This document shows, one piece after another, positions 41,705 through 50,380 of a DNA stretch of 64,000 bases (position 1 is the first letter of the stretch; the number at the start of each line of letters is the position of its first letter). The stretch is from Levilactobacillus brevis ATCC 14869 = DSM 20054 (GTDB taxonomy: Bacteria > Bacillota > Bacilli > Lactobacillales > Lactobacillaceae): positions 366,239-430,238 of the forward strand of contig NZ_AZCP01000003.1 in NCBI RefSeq assembly GCF_001433855.1. The letters run 5' to 3'. Made by a program: the position numbers and the translations under genes. The notes under the pieces are model-generated. The model was not told where the DNA came from. It did no database searches and saw only the letters and a list, made by a program, of their open reading frames with translations.

Positions 41705-41725
41705 TGTATGGCAAGTGGCCATACA
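41705..41725. promoter_or_regulatory. Inverted repeat upstream of nupC
   Basis: TGTATGGC (41705-41712) and GCCATACA (41718-41725), 5-bp spacer, 36 bp before the nupC ATG. Operator or hairpin candidate; the rest of 41472-41760 shows no gene. Confidence 0.6.
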
Positions 41726-41760
41726 TCAAAGAATAATATCGGAAAGAGGTATTTTGACCA

Positions 41761-43020
41761 ATGCTAGTCGCAGTCAATGTTTTAGGGGTAATTGTTTACC
41801 TCGCAATCGCTTTCTTATTCTCTAAGAATAAGAAGATGATCAACTGGAAATCAACTGGAATTGTCTTAGTTATTAACTTGATTTTGGCTTGGTTCTTTAC
41901 CAGCTTCTCCATTGGACAAGACATCGTTAAGGGTGCCGCTGATGGATTCAACTGGTTAGTCCAAGTGGCTTACCAAGGAATCGTGTTCGCCTTACCAAAC
42001 TGGGTAACCCCAGAATTTGGTGGGACGGCGAAGTCCATGAACTTTATTACAAGTTCTCTTCTTCCAATCCTGTTAGTTGTGCCAATGTTTGATATCCTGA
42101 CTTACATCGGGATCTTACCTTGGATCATCAAATGGGTTGGTCGTGGCCTTTCCTTCATTACCGGGCAACCTAAGTTTGAATCATTCTTCTCTGTTGAAAT
42201 GATGTTCTTAGGGAACACGGAAGCTTTGGCCGTTTCTCAATTACAATTGAAGAGCATGCGTAAGGAACGTAACTTAACGCTGGCTATGATGTCCATGTCA
42301 TGTATCACGGCTTCGATTTTAGGGGCTTATACGCAAATGGTTCCTGGTCAATTTGTTTTGACGGCCGTTCCAATTAACATCTTGAACGCCATTATCGTTA
42401 CCAACATGTTGAACCCAGTAGAAGTGACACCTGAAGAAGACACTATTGCTAAAATCGGTGGTTCTAGTACCGTTGCTGCTGAAGAAGGCGAAGTTGAAGA
42501 CGATGGTAAGAAAGAACCATTCTTCTCATTCTTGGGTGACTCCATCTTGGGTGCCGGCCGTTTGATCTTAATCATTGCTGCCAACGTTATCGCCTTCGTT
42601 GCTTTAGCTGCGTTGATCGATAAGATTTTGGCACTCTTCAACCCATGGTTATCTTTGGAACACATCTTAGGGATCATCATGTTCCCATTTGCTTGGTTAA
42701 TGGGTCTGAACGTCCACGACGCTTTCGGCTTTGCCCAATACATGGGGACTAAGTTAGTTACGAACGAATTCGTTGTTATGGGTAAGATTTCATCTACCAT
42801 TAACACCGGTGCTTTCTCTGCCCACTACCGGGCAATCTTGACGGTCTTCTTGACTTCATTCGCTAACTTCTCAACAACTGGGATGATTATCGGTTGTTTC
42901 AAGGGTATCGTCGATCGTGAAAACAACGAACTTATTTCTAAGAACGTTGGCTACATGCTCCTTTCCGGGATCCTGGTTTCCTTGCTATCAGCCGGAATCG
43001 TTGGCTTGTTTGTTTGGTAA
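41761..43020 (+). CDS. nupC: Concentrative nucleoside transporter, NupC family
   Basis: A 419-aa CNT-family permease driving proton- or sodium-coupled nucleoside uptake. Many helices; hallmark sequences are SLLPILLVVPMFDILTYIG, FFSVEMMFLGNTEALAVSQ and the gate region VMGKISSTINTGAFSAHYRA with SFANFSTTGMIIG. A charged loop (about 225-260) lies between helices. GAAAGAGG precedes ATG 41761. It is the first transporter of a nucleoside-salvage block with NCS2 permease and nucleoside hydrolase. Confidence 0.92.
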   Translation: MLVAVNVLGVIVYLAIAFLFSKNKKMINWKSTGIVLVINLILAWFFTSFSIGQDIVKGAADGFNWLVQVAYQGIVFALPNWVTPEFGGTAKSMNFITSSLLPILLVVPMFDILTYIGILPWIIKWVGRGLSFITGQPKFESFFSVEMMFLGNTEALAVSQLQLKSMRKERNLTLAMMSMSCITASILGAYTQMVPGQFVLTAVPINILNAIIVTNMLNPVEVTPEEDTIAKIGGSSTVAAEEGEVEDDGKKEPFFSFLGDSILGAGRLILIIAANVIAFVALAALIDKILALFNPWLSLEHILGIIMFPFAWLMGLNVHDAFGFAQYMGTKLVTNEFVVMGKISSTINTGAFSAHYRAILTVFLTSFANFSTTGMIIGCFKGIVDRENNELISKNVGYMLLSGILVSLLSAGIVGLFVW

Positions 43021-43052
43021 AAATAATCGCCTCATGTTAGCATGAGACTAAC

Positions 43053-43084
43053 GGTAGCCCAGGGGCGTTGTTCCTGGGCTATCC
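43053..43084 (+). terminator. Hairpin after nupC
   Basis: GTAGCCCAGG (43054-43063) pairs with CCTGGGCTAT (43073-43082), without a clear T-run; termination or mRNA-end protection is possible. Confidence 0.55.
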
Positions 43085-43143
43085 GTGTCACTAGGCATAG
43101 TTAATGTAAGCATCTGGCAAGTGATTGGTTGTATGCTAAACTA

Positions 43144-43290
43144 GTGAGAGACTGACGGGAAACCGGTCAGTCCGTACGGGTGCCGACCTTCCTGCGCGGA
43201 AGTGAAACCCAGCCGAACGGGTGAAAGCGTCCGGTTGCAAAGCCCGTGAAGTCTGTGTATCGATTGATGATACACCGAAAGATAGGGATT
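43144..43290 (+). promoter_or_regulatory. Structured 5' leader of the NCS2 permease gene (riboswitch candidate)
   Basis: The leader folds into a multi-branch shape. GACTGAC (43150-43156) pairs with GTCAGTC (43166-43172); ACGGG (43176-43180) with CCCGT (43243-43247) encloses CTTCC (43188-43192) with GGAAG (43198-43202) and a further CGG/CCG arm. AGACT (43149-43153) could alternatively pair with AGTCT (43250-43254). GTGTATC (43255-43261) pairs with GATACAC (43268-43274) near the ribosome site. The purine-riboswitch core strings are absent, and I could not match another class. GTGAAA occurs twice (about 43203 and 43221). Confidence 0.6.
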
Positions 43291-43293
43291 TTT

Positions 43294-44607
43294 ATGGATA
43301 AGCAACAATCGCAAGTGGACTTAGCCAATAAGTTGACGCTAAGAGAAGCTTTGCGGCATAAGGATGTCGTCCGCAACGAACTGATTGCTGGGGTAACTGG
43401 CTTCTTCGCCATCTCATACATCATTATTGTTAACCCGTTGATTCTGAAAGATGCGGGGATTCCAACTGATTTGAGTGTATTTGCGACCATCTTTTCTTCA
43501 GTGATTGGGTGTCTGATCATGGCTTTTTGGGCCAATGCACCGATCATTCTGACGCCAGGGATGGGGGTTAACGCCTTCTTTACCTACACCATTGTGGTGA
43601 ACATGGGACTCAGTTGGCAAGAAGCGTTGGGTATTGCAGCCGTGGCCAGTTTTGTCTATATGCTGATTGCCTTTACGAAGGTGTCGACAATTTTATCGGA
43701 GGCAATTCCAGAGTCGCTGAAGAGCGGAATTACCGCTGGAATTGGGTTGTTTTTGGTTGAGATCGGTCTCGAAAAGGCTGGCTTAATTGTGGCTGGCAAG
43801 TCGTCACTAATCGTCTTAGGCGATTTGACCAAACCCACTCCGTTGTTGGCCTTGTTTGGACTAGTGCTCAGCTTAATCTTGTACATTCGCAAGGTTAAAG
43901 GGAACTTCTTCATTGCCATTATTGCCACCAGTTTGTTGGCATTTTTCCTTGGCGTGAAGGATAGTGATACGCCGAGTGTCGACTTAGCGCGACTGGGACA
44001 GTATCACAAGATCGCTTTTCAAAACGATTTTTCCCATTTGCTGAGTACGCCATTTATTCTGGCAGCCTTCTCAATGACTATGATTTTGGTATTTGAGTCG
44101 ATGGGCCTTTTACAAGGCTTATTGCCGAACCAAAAGAAGTTTAAGAAGACTTTTGAGGGAAGTTCGGTGACGACCTTCCTATCCAGTTTCTTGGGGACTA
44201 GTCCAACGGTAGCAGCAGCCGAAAGTGCTTCTGGTATCGAAAGTGGTGGCCGCACGGGGATTATGGCACTAACCGCCGCCGTGTTGTTCGCCTTGTCGCT
44301 GATCTTTGTGCCCCTCTTGGCCTACGTGCCGTCTGCTGCCATTGCACCTGTGATTGTTATTACGGGGGCGTTAATGATGGCAGCCATCGGTAACATCAAG
44401 ATGGCCGATTTTTCCGAATGGTTTCCAGCCTTCTTGATTATTGTGCTGATTCCATTTACCAATAGTATTTCCACTGGGTTAGCCTTTGGTTTTGTGTGCT
44501 ACCCAATTATGAAACTCGCGTTAGGGAAGGGGAAAGACCTGACCTGGCCGGTTTACTTACTGGGCGTTTTGTTCCTATGCGACTTGGTCTTTAGTGCCAT
44601 GTTGTAG
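43294..44607 (+). CDS. NCS2 family purine permease (AzgA/PbuG-like)
   Basis: A 437-aa permease with about 12 helices, importing adenine, guanine or hypoxanthine. AzgA-type hallmarks: RNELIAGVTGFFAISYIIIV, TPGMGVNAFFTYTIV and the substrate-site region FLGTSPTVAAAESASGIESGG. A weak AGGG precedes ATG 43294; the upstream in-frame extension overlaps the leader structure and lacks a ribosome site. The structured leader suggests ligand-dependent control. It lies between nupC and a nucleoside hydrolase gene. Confidence 0.92.
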   Translation: MDKQQSQVDLANKLTLREALRHKDVVRNELIAGVTGFFAISYIIIVNPLILKDAGIPTDLSVFATIFSSVIGCLIMAFWANAPIILTPGMGVNAFFTYTIVVNMGLSWQEALGIAAVASFVYMLIAFTKVSTILSEAIPESLKSGITAGIGLFLVEIGLEKAGLIVAGKSSLIVLGDLTKPTPLLALFGLVLSLILYIRKVKGNFFIAIIATSLLAFFLGVKDSDTPSVDLARLGQYHKIAFQNDFSHLLSTPFILAAFSMTMILVFESMGLLQGLLPNQKKFKKTFEGSSVTTFLSSFLGTSPTVAAAESASGIESGGRTGIMALTAAVLFALSLIFVPLLAYVPSAAIAPVIVITGALMMAAIGNIKMADFSEWFPAFLIIVLIPFTNSISTGLAFGFVCYPIMKLALGKGKDLTWPVYLLGVLFLCDLVFSAML

Positions 44608-44683
44608 GCGGAACTTTTCGCTGGGTAAAAACGTAAGCGGTTTTACCGCACGTTAATTCAAAATTATTTGGGAGGAAATTACA

Positions 44684-45598
44684 ATGACAATTAAAATTAT
44701 TATGGATACTGATCCTGGGATTGATGACGCAGCTGCTTTGACGATGGCGATCAACGATCCTAAGTTAGACCTTAAGTTAATCACGACGGTGGCTGGAAAC
44801 GTGACGGTTGATAAGACGACCATCAATGCACAAAAGATCGTTCGGTTCTTCAATGCCGACATTCCCGTTGCAGCTGGTGCGGAACAACCCCTCTTCAAAG
44901 ACTTTGAAGATGCTGCTCGGATTCATGGCGCATCCGGAATGCCTGGCTATGAATTCCCAACGGACTTACCACGGCCTTTGAACAAGACGGCCGTTGAAGC
45001 CCTCCATGATGAAATCATGGCAAGCTCTGACCCAGTAACGTTGGTCCCAACGGGTTCATACACCAACATTGCCTTGCTCTTCTCAGAATATCCAGAAGTA
45101 AAGAGTCATATTGACCGGATTGTTGCCATGGGTGGTGCCTTGGGTAAAGGGAACATGACCAGTGCCGCTGAATTCAACGTCTTCACTGATCCAGATGCCG
45201 CTGCCATTGTGTACAAGTCTGGTGTGCCAATCGTGATGGTTGGTTTGGACATTACGATGAAGGCCCTTTTGACTCACGAAAGCATCGAAGAATTACCAAA
45301 GATTAGTGAAACTGGTAAGATGCTTCATGATATCATCGTCAATGATGGTGATAACAGTGATGCCGGTATTGCGATGCATGATGTGAACACGATCTTCTAC
45401 TTATTGCATCCAGAAGCAATTAAGACGGAAGATATGTGGATTGACGTTGTCACTGACGGCCCAGCAATTGGGGAAACGGTCGGTGATATCCGCGGTGCTT
45501 ACCACAATGGTAAGACCAACGCCAAGGTTTCCGTTGATATCGATGACGTGGCCTTCAACAAGTGGTTCCTTGAAGAAGTTCGCGCTATTAAGAACTAA
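44684..45598 (+). CDS. Nucleoside hydrolase (Rih type)
   Basis: A 304-aa inosine-uridine-preferring nucleoside hydrolase family enzyme that splits ribonucleosides to base and ribose. The calcium-binding motif DTDPGIDDAAAL is at residues 8-19; VTLVPTGSYTNIALLF, VAMGGALGKGN, EFNVFTDPDAAAIV and AMHDVNTIFYLLHPE complete the active site. The C-terminal Asp/His pair is present. GGGAGGA precedes the ATG. It supplies bases from nucleosides imported by NupC; substrate preference (RihA/B/C) is not decidable. Confidence 0.93.
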   Translation: MTIKIIMDTDPGIDDAAALTMAINDPKLDLKLITTVAGNVTVDKTTINAQKIVRFFNADIPVAAGAEQPLFKDFEDAARIHGASGMPGYEFPTDLPRPLNKTAVEALHDEIMASSDPVTLVPTGSYTNIALLFSEYPEVKSHIDRIVAMGGALGKGNMTSAAEFNVFTDPDAAAIVYKSGVPIVMVGLDITMKALLTHESIEELPKISETGKMLHDIIVNDGDNSDAGIAMHDVNTIFYLLHPEAIKTEDMWIDVVTDGPAIGETVGDIRGAYHNGKTNAKVSVDIDDVAFNKWFLEEVRAIKN

Positions 45599-45612
45599 GT
45601 AAATTGAATGGA

Positions 45613-45647
45613 AGGTCAGCAACGTTGATGTTGCTGGCCTTTTTTTG
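45613..45647 (+). terminator. Terminator after the nucleoside hydrolase gene
   Basis: AGGTCAGCAAC (45613-45623) pairs with GTTGCTGGCCT (45630-45640), followed by T7. Confidence 0.92.
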
Positions 45648-45715
45648 TATGAGTAAATCCGCGGAACTTTACACAAATAGACATGATTCCATACAAAAAC
45701 GATACATTTCCCTGC

Positions 45716-45721
45716 TATGAT
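45716..45721 (+). promoter_or_regulatory. Extended -10 of the 30-aa membrane microprotein gene
   Basis: TGC-TATGAT (45713-45721) is an extended -10; the -35 is poor. The candidate gene starts at 45751. Confidence 0.5.
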
Positions 45722-45750
45722 GAACGTAAATAAGGGAAGAAGATGATCAC

Positions 45751-45843
45751 ATGTCAGTAGCGGATTGGGAAACCTTAATTCTGTTAGTTGTGGTCTGGTT
45801 ACCAATGATTTGGGTAGGACGGCCACCTAAACAGCATGGGTAG
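45751..45843 (+). CDS. 30-aa single-pass membrane microprotein
   Basis: ATG 45751 after AAGGGAAGAAG opens a 30-codon frame: MSVADWETL, one transmembrane helix ILLVVVWLPMIW, then the basic tail VGRPPKQHG, stop TAG 45841. It has a promoter-like extended -10 upstream and a strong terminator 8 nt after the stop, so it looks like an independent unit. Proteins of this shape act as regulators of transporters or sensors, or as type I toxins. No family recognised. Confidence 0.65.
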   Translation: MSVADWETLILLVVVWLPMIWVGRPPKQHG

Positions 45844-45851
45844 TCATTAGT

Positions 45852-45876
45852 GGGGCGTCATACCGCCCCGTTTTTT
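45852..45876 (+). terminator. Terminator of the microprotein gene
   Basis: GGGGCG (45852-45857) pairs with CGCCCC (45864-45869), followed by T6. 45877-46030 holds no gene. Confidence 0.9.
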
Positions 45877-46030
45877 ATGCGAAAATTTGTAAAAAATTTA
45901 CAAGATGTTGACAGAGATAACATCAATAATTTACATGAATCCGCTATGCTAGAACCTAACTTAGTAATAGTCGAGAACTATTGCCGGGGGCGCTTCCGGT
46001 GAGGGGTCTCGAGTGATGGGGGCATGGGGG

Positions 46031-46882
46031 ATGAATCGATTTACAATTGTTCACATATCGGACATTGATTTGACGATGGATGATAATCAGCGATTGGCGA
46101 CACAGCCGTTACAGCGGGTTTTTGACGATCTTGAAGATCATCAAGTAGCGGCCGACTTAATCGTACTTAGTGGTGACTTACTGATTGATGGTGACCAGCA
46201 GGGGTATCGGCAATTACACCAGTATTTACAACAACAAGAACGTCGATTACAAGTAACCATTCAAGTACTACTAGGTGATCGTGATGATCGAGAAGCCTTT
46301 AATCGGGGATATTTAGCAGTCGCACATCAGTCGTATTATGCCGATAAACAAGTGCATCAGAACATGGATTTTTATTTCTTAGATTCTAAGTGGGAATTAA
46401 ATAAATCGGCTGGGTGGCTGGATCGACCACAGTTGGACTGGTTAAATAAGAATTTACATTTAGCCCCGCGGCGACGGGCCTTTATTTTCCTGCACCATCC
46501 ACTAGATGCGCCGGCTCTACGCGATATGCGTTACACCTTGTTGCAGAACAACCGGGAATTGTTGGCGATTCTACATGGACATAATATTGGAGGAATCTTT
46601 ACCGGGCACCTGCATTTTGATGCCAATTACGTAGTGGATAGCGTTGTTCCGGTTACCGTAACTGGATCGGCAGCAACCTATATCAATTGTCAAGATCCGT
46701 ACCAGCACGACGTGTATACAGGAACCACTTACAATGTGATTACTATTCAACGCGGGATTGCCAGTGTCATTACCCATCCGCTGGCCCTCGGGCAGACAGT
46801 CATTCAGACGATTCCCGTCAACCGCACTGGCTTTGTTAAACATCGCCCCCGCGCTATACCAGTTCGCCGACCACTGCCTTAG
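46031..46882 (+). CDS. Calcineurin-like metallophosphoesterase with altered metal motifs
   Basis: A 283-aa CpdA-like protein. Motif order is kept but residues differ: the D-x-H motif reads HISDIDL (His replaced by Asp13), motif II LSGDLLIDG is intact, and the GNHD/E motif reads GDRDD (both Asn and His lost). The C-terminal FLHHPL and TGHLHFD motifs are intact. Half the bimetal site is therefore changed, so activity may be lost or altered. ATG 46031 follows a run of G; ATG 46016 and GTG 46013 are in frame. Its substrate (CpdA: cAMP) is unknown. Confidence 0.78.
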   Translation: MNRFTIVHISDIDLTMDDNQRLATQPLQRVFDDLEDHQVAADLIVLSGDLLIDGDQQGYRQLHQYLQQQERRLQVTIQVLLGDRDDREAFNRGYLAVAHQSYYADKQVHQNMDFYFLDSKWELNKSAGWLDRPQLDWLNKNLHLAPRRRAFIFLHHPLDAPALRDMRYTLLQNNRELLAILHGHNIGGIFTGHLHFDANYVVDSVVPVTVTGSAATYINCQDPYQHDVYTGTTYNVITIQRGIASVITHPLALGQTVIQTIPVNRTGFVKHRPRAIPVRRPLP

Positions 46883-46923
46883 GTAACGGGATTGGCGACC
46901 AACCTAAAAAGAATTCAGTATAG

Positions 46924-46960
46924 GCGATGCCCCGTCAACCAACGGGTATCGCTATTTTTG
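46924..46960 (+). terminator. Terminator
   Basis: GCGAT (46924-46928) and CCCGT (46931-46935) pair with ACGGG (46942-46946) and ATCGC (46948-46952); T5 follows. Confidence 0.85.
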
Positions 46961-47076
46961 CGTAGTCGTTATTAGAATAGGCGTTTCATGTGGCCCTAAT
47001 TTTCGGTATAATAGGAAACGTTAGTGCGAGCGTTCAGTTGCGTTTCGCCGGTAAGTAAGGTAAAGTATACTCAAAC

Positions 47077-47096
47077 GTGAAACAATTGTGTTTCAC
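47077..47096. promoter_or_regulatory. Pair of ParB half-site-like octamers upstream of rsmG
   Basis: GTGAAACA (47077-47084) and TGTTTCAC (47089-47096), separated by ATTG. These are the two halves of the parS consensus TGTTTCACGTGAAACA, but in swapped order. The site lies 24 bp before the rsmG-noc-parA-parB cluster. Confidence 0.55.
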
Positions 47097-47119
47097 AGAA
47101 ACGAACTGGGAGATATTGC

Positions 47120-47848
47120 ATGAATCCAGAAGAATTTCGGGCCGCGCTCGCTGCGCAAGGCATCGATTTAACCGCAACACAGGAACAACAATTCGCGGAT
47201 TACTACCAATTTTTGGTGGCCACGAATGAGCACGTTAATTTAACCACGATCACTGCGGAGCCAGACGTCTATTTGAAACATTTTTACGACTCGTTGACCC
47301 CCGCTTTTTACGTCTCTGCATTACGAACAGAGCCTTTAAAGCTCTGCGACGTTGGTGCCGGTGCCGGCTTTCCGTCATTACCCTTGAAGATCGTCTTTCC
47401 CCAATTACAGGTAACCATTGTGGATTCCCTGAACAAGCGGATTACGTTCTTAAATGAACTGGCGGCAAAGCTTAACTTGACGGGAGTGGCATTTCATCAT
47501 GCGCGAGCTGAAGAATTTGGTGGCAAGCGCGCTGCTAACCGTGAAGGTTTTGACTTAGTGACGGCGCGGGCCGTGGCGCGGATGTCAGTGTTGAGTGAGC
47601 TGTGTCTTCCCCTAGTTAAGGTCGGGGGCCAATTTGTCGCTTTGAAGGCCGCGCAGACAGAAAATGAATTGGCGGTTAGCCAAAAGGCCATCACGACATT
47701 AGGTGGCAAGTTGCAAGCCGATGAGGCCTTTAACCTGCCTGTTTCAAATGATCCGCGGCATATCGTCGTGATTGATAAGGTTAAGACAACGCCAAAGCGG
47801 TATCCACGTAAGGCGGGTACACCAAATAAAGAACCATTAGAAGATTAA
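47120..47848 (+). CDS. rsmG: 16S rRNA (guanine-N7)-methyltransferase RsmG (GidB)
   Basis: A 242-aa enzyme that methylates G527 (E. coli numbering) of 16S rRNA. SAM-binding block [17 protein letters not shown], followed by [18 protein letters not shown] and [11 protein letters not shown], is diagnostic, as is the N-terminal [13 protein letters not shown]. Length is typical. GGGAG precedes ATG 47120; the first gene of the conserved rsmG-noc-parA-parB order found near the origin of replication in Firmicutes. Confidence 0.96.
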   Translation: MNPEEFRAALAAQGIDLTATQEQQFADYYQFLVATNEHVNLTTITAEPDVYLKHFYDSLTPAFYVSALRTEPLKLCDVGAGAGFPSLPLKIVFPQLQVTIVDSLNKRITFLNELAAKLNLTGVAFHHARAEEFGGKRAANREGFDLVTARAVARMSVLSELCLPLVKVGGQFVALKAAQTENELAVSQKAITTLGGKLQADEAFNLPVSNDPRHIVVIDKVKTTPKRYPRKAGTPNKEPLED

Positions 47849-47867
47849 TGGGATGGGGGTAAGATAA

Positions 47868-48704
47868 TTGCCATTTTCATTATTTGGAAATAATCGGGAT
47901 AAGGCGGCACGACAACCGGCACATCCTGTGAAACAGACTGTGGTGATGATTCCAATCGCCCAGATCATTCCTAACCGATTCCAACCCCGGCAACGGTTTG
48001 ACGCAACGGCGATTACGGAGCTGGCCCAAACCATTCAGGAACACGGGTTGTTACAACCCATTGTGTTACGTGAGTATGAGCCGGAGCATTACGAAATCAT
48101 CGCTGGTGAACGTCGGTTTCGAGCAGTCTCTAGCCTGAAATGGGAAACCGTTCCGGCAATCGTTGAAAAAATGAACGATGACGAGACGGCTTCCATGGCC
48201 CTGATTGAAAACCTCCAACGCGAGGAACTTACGGCCATTGAAGAAGCGCACGCTTACCAACAATTGATGACGTTAAACCAGCTGACCCAAGCCCAACTGG
48301 CCCAGGGTATTGGCAAGAGCCAAGGCTTTGTGGCTAATAAGTTGCGGTTGTTGAAGCTAGCGGAACCAGTCCGAACGGCGATCTTGAACCGGGACATTTC
48401 AGAACGGCACGGTCGCGCCTTGCTGGCACTCTCGACAGACCAACAAGAGGCCATGTTGCAGACAATCGTAACGGATCACTTAACGGTTAAAGAAACCGAA
48501 GCGTTAATTGCCAAGGGCCAACAGCAACCGAAACGGCGGCGTAAAGTGACGAAGCACAGTGTGTCTGGCGATACGCGGGTGGCCGTCAATACGATTCGTC
48601 AGTCGGTGAAGATGGTGACGGACGCGGGCATGACGCTAACAACCAAAGAAGAAGAGACGGCGGACGGTTACCGCATTATCATTGACATTCCCAAAGAAAG
48701 TTAG
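47868..48704 (+). CDS. noc: Nucleoid occlusion protein (ParB family)
   Basis: A 278-aa ParB-like protein. N-terminal CTPase/ParB domain: RFQPRQRFD, ELAQTIQEHGLLQPIVLREY and the box IIAGERRFRAV. The central HTH is LTQAQLAQGIGKSQGFVANKLRLLKL. Position directly after rsmG and before parA-parB identifies Noc, which blocks division over the nucleoid. Start is TTG 47868, 8 nt after GGGGGT; no ATG is available. Its sites (NBS) differ from parS in Bacillus. Confidence 0.9.
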   Translation: MPFSLFGNNRDKAARQPAHPVKQTVVMIPIAQIIPNRFQPRQRFDATAITELAQTIQEHGLLQPIVLREYEPEHYEIIAGERRFRAVSSLKWETVPAIVEKMNDDETASMALIENLQREELTAIEEAHAYQQLMTLNQLTQAQLAQGIGKSQGFVANKLRLLKLAEPVRTAILNRDISERHGRALLALSTDQQEAMLQTIVTDHLTVKETEALIAKGQQQPKRRRKVTKHSVSGDTRVAVNTIRQSVKMVTDAGMTLTTKEEETADGYRIIIDIPKES

Positions 48705-48718
48705 AGGTGGAACGACAT

Positions 48719-49486
48719 ATGGGCTATATCATTGCATTGGCCAATCAAAAGGGCGGCGTGGGCAAAACCACGACCGGCGTAAATTTAGGGGCAGCTTTGG
48801 CCTCCGCGGGCAAGCGGGTCTTGCTAGTTGATACGGATGCGCAAGGAAACGCGACTAGCGGTGTGGGTATTCAAAAAGCAACGATCGAACGGGAAATCTA
48901 TGATGTTTTAGTCAACGAAACGCCGATTAAAGAGGCCATTTTGCAAACGGAACATCCTGATTTGGATATCGTGCCAGCCACTATCCAACTCTCCGGTGCG
49001 GAAATTGAATTGACGCCAATGATGGCACGGGAGACGCGCTTGAAAGCGGCTCTCGATGAGGTGCGGGATCAATACGATTACATATTAATCGATTGCCCAC
49101 CATCGTTGGGCCTGCTGACGATCAACGCGTTTACCGCAGCAGATTCCATTTTAATTCCAGTGCAAAGTGAGTACTACGCTTTGGAAGGATTGACCCAGTT
49201 ATTGAACACGGTCAAGTTGGTCCAAAAGCACTTCAATCGTAACCTGAAGATTGAAGGGGTCTTGCTAACGCTGTACGATGCCCGGACTAATTTGGGGAAG
49301 CAAGTCAACGAAGAGGTTAAGAAGTATTTCCAAAACAAGGTCTATGCGACGATCATTCCGCGTAACGTTCAGTTAGCGGAGGCGCCGAGTCATGGGATGC
49401 CGATCATTGACTATGCGCCAAAATCTAAAGGTGCTGAAGTTTACTCTGAACTCGCAAAGGAAGTGCTAGCTGCCCATGGCAAATAA
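48719..49486 (+). CDS. parA: Chromosome partitioning ATPase ParA (Soj)
   Basis: A 255-aa deviant Walker ATPase. NQKGGVGKTTTGVNLGAAL holds the signature lysines; VDTDAQGNATSG and LIDCPPSLGLLTINAF follow. It is a typical chromosomal Soj, driving ParB-parS complexes. GAGGTGG precedes ATG 48719; upstream in-frame codons overlap the noc stop. Its 3' end overlaps parB by 11 bp. Confidence 0.96.
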   Translation: MGYIIALANQKGGVGKTTTGVNLGAALASAGKRVLLVDTDAQGNATSGVGIQKATIEREIYDVLVNETPIKEAILQTEHPDLDIVPATIQLSGAEIELTPMMARETRLKAALDEVRDQYDYILIDCPPSLGLLTINAFTAADSILIPVQSEYYALEGLTQLLNTVKLVQKHFNRNLKIEGVLLTLYDARTNLGKQVNEEVKKYFQNKVYATIIPRNVQLAEAPSHGMPIIDYAPKSKGAEVYSELAKEVLAAHGK

Positions 49487-50360
49487 GAAAGAGAAAAGTT
49501 TAGGACGGGGGATTGACGCCCTGTTTGCTGAAAATGGGGTGGATACCGCCGAAGAAAATGTAGTGGATTTGACCTTGGCCGATATTCGGCCCAATCCATA
49601 CCAACCCCGGCAGAAGTTCGATCAAAAGGGGCTGAATGATTTGGCAGCTTCCATTGAAAAAACCGGTGTTTTCCAGCCAATCATCGTTCGGCAACCGGAT
49701 AAGACGCTAGAACGCTACGAAATTTTAGCTGGTGAACGGCGTTTCCGGGCATCTAAATTAGCTGGCAAGACCACGATTCCGGGCATTGTTCGTGACATTA
49801 CGGAAGAACAAATGATGGAAATCGCCGTCTTGGAAAACCTCCAACGGGAAGATTTGACCCCGTTGGAAGAGGCCGAGGCCTATGATACCTTAATGACCAA
49901 GCTGACGTTGACCCAAGCCCAAGTCTCTGAACGACTGGGTAAGAGTCGCCCCTACATCGCTAACTACTTACGGTTACTGGGGCTGCCTAAGGCGGTTAAG
50001 GATATGTTGCAGCACAACGAACTATCTATGGGACAAGCTCGGACGTTGCTATCCTTGAAAGATAAGACGAAGCTGGTGGCTTTGGCTAAACGTGCCGTTG
50101 AGCAAGGCATGACGGTGCGCGCTTTAGAAGCTGAGGTTAGCAAATTAAATGGTGCCGCGAAGAAATTGGCCAAGAAACCGGCGAAGAAAAAGTCGCCATT
50201 CTTGCGGTCAACGGAAAACCAATTGCAAGAACGCTTTGGCACGCAAGTCTCTATCAACGAGAGCCAAGGTAAAGACCAACAAGGTCGCATTGAGATTGAA
50301 TATTTATCCAACGATGATTTGAATCGGATTTTGGACCTATTGGATATCCACTTAGATTAA
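49476..50360 (+). CDS. parB: Chromosome partitioning protein ParB (Spo0J)
   Basis: A 294-aa CTP-dependent DNA clamp. N-terminal NPYQPRQKFDQKGLNDLAASI, the CTP/arginine box LAGERRFRASKLAG, and ENLQREDLTPLEEAEAY; HTH LTLTQAQVSERLGKSRPYIANYL; Lys-rich linker and C-terminal dimerisation domain (GRIEIEYLSNDDLNRILDLL). It binds parS and loads SMC. ATG 49476 overlaps parA by 11 bp. Confidence 0.96.
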   Translation: MANKKEKSLGRGIDALFAENGVDTAEENVVDLTLADIRPNPYQPRQKFDQKGLNDLAASIEKTGVFQPIIVRQPDKTLERYEILAGERRFRASKLAGKTTIPGIVRDITEEQMMEIAVLENLQREDLTPLEEAEAYDTLMTKLTLTQAQVSERLGKSRPYIANYLRLLGLPKAVKDMLQHNELSMGQARTLLSLKDKTKLVALAKRAVEQGMTVRALEAEVSKLNGAAKKLAKKPAKKKSPFLRSTENQLQERFGTQVSINESQGKDQQGRIEIEYLSNDDLNRILDLLDIHLD

Positions 50361-50380
50361 CGGACATTGGAGGAAAGCAT

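Noticed and set aside
43121-43293. Purine (xpt-type) riboswitch before the NCS2 permease
   Set aside because: The conserved purine core strings are missing; I list only an unclassified leader.
47000-50360. A perfect parS site TGTTTCACGTGAAACA
   Set aside because: I found only swapped half-sites upstream of rsmG, not the complete element, though I could not run an exhaustive search.
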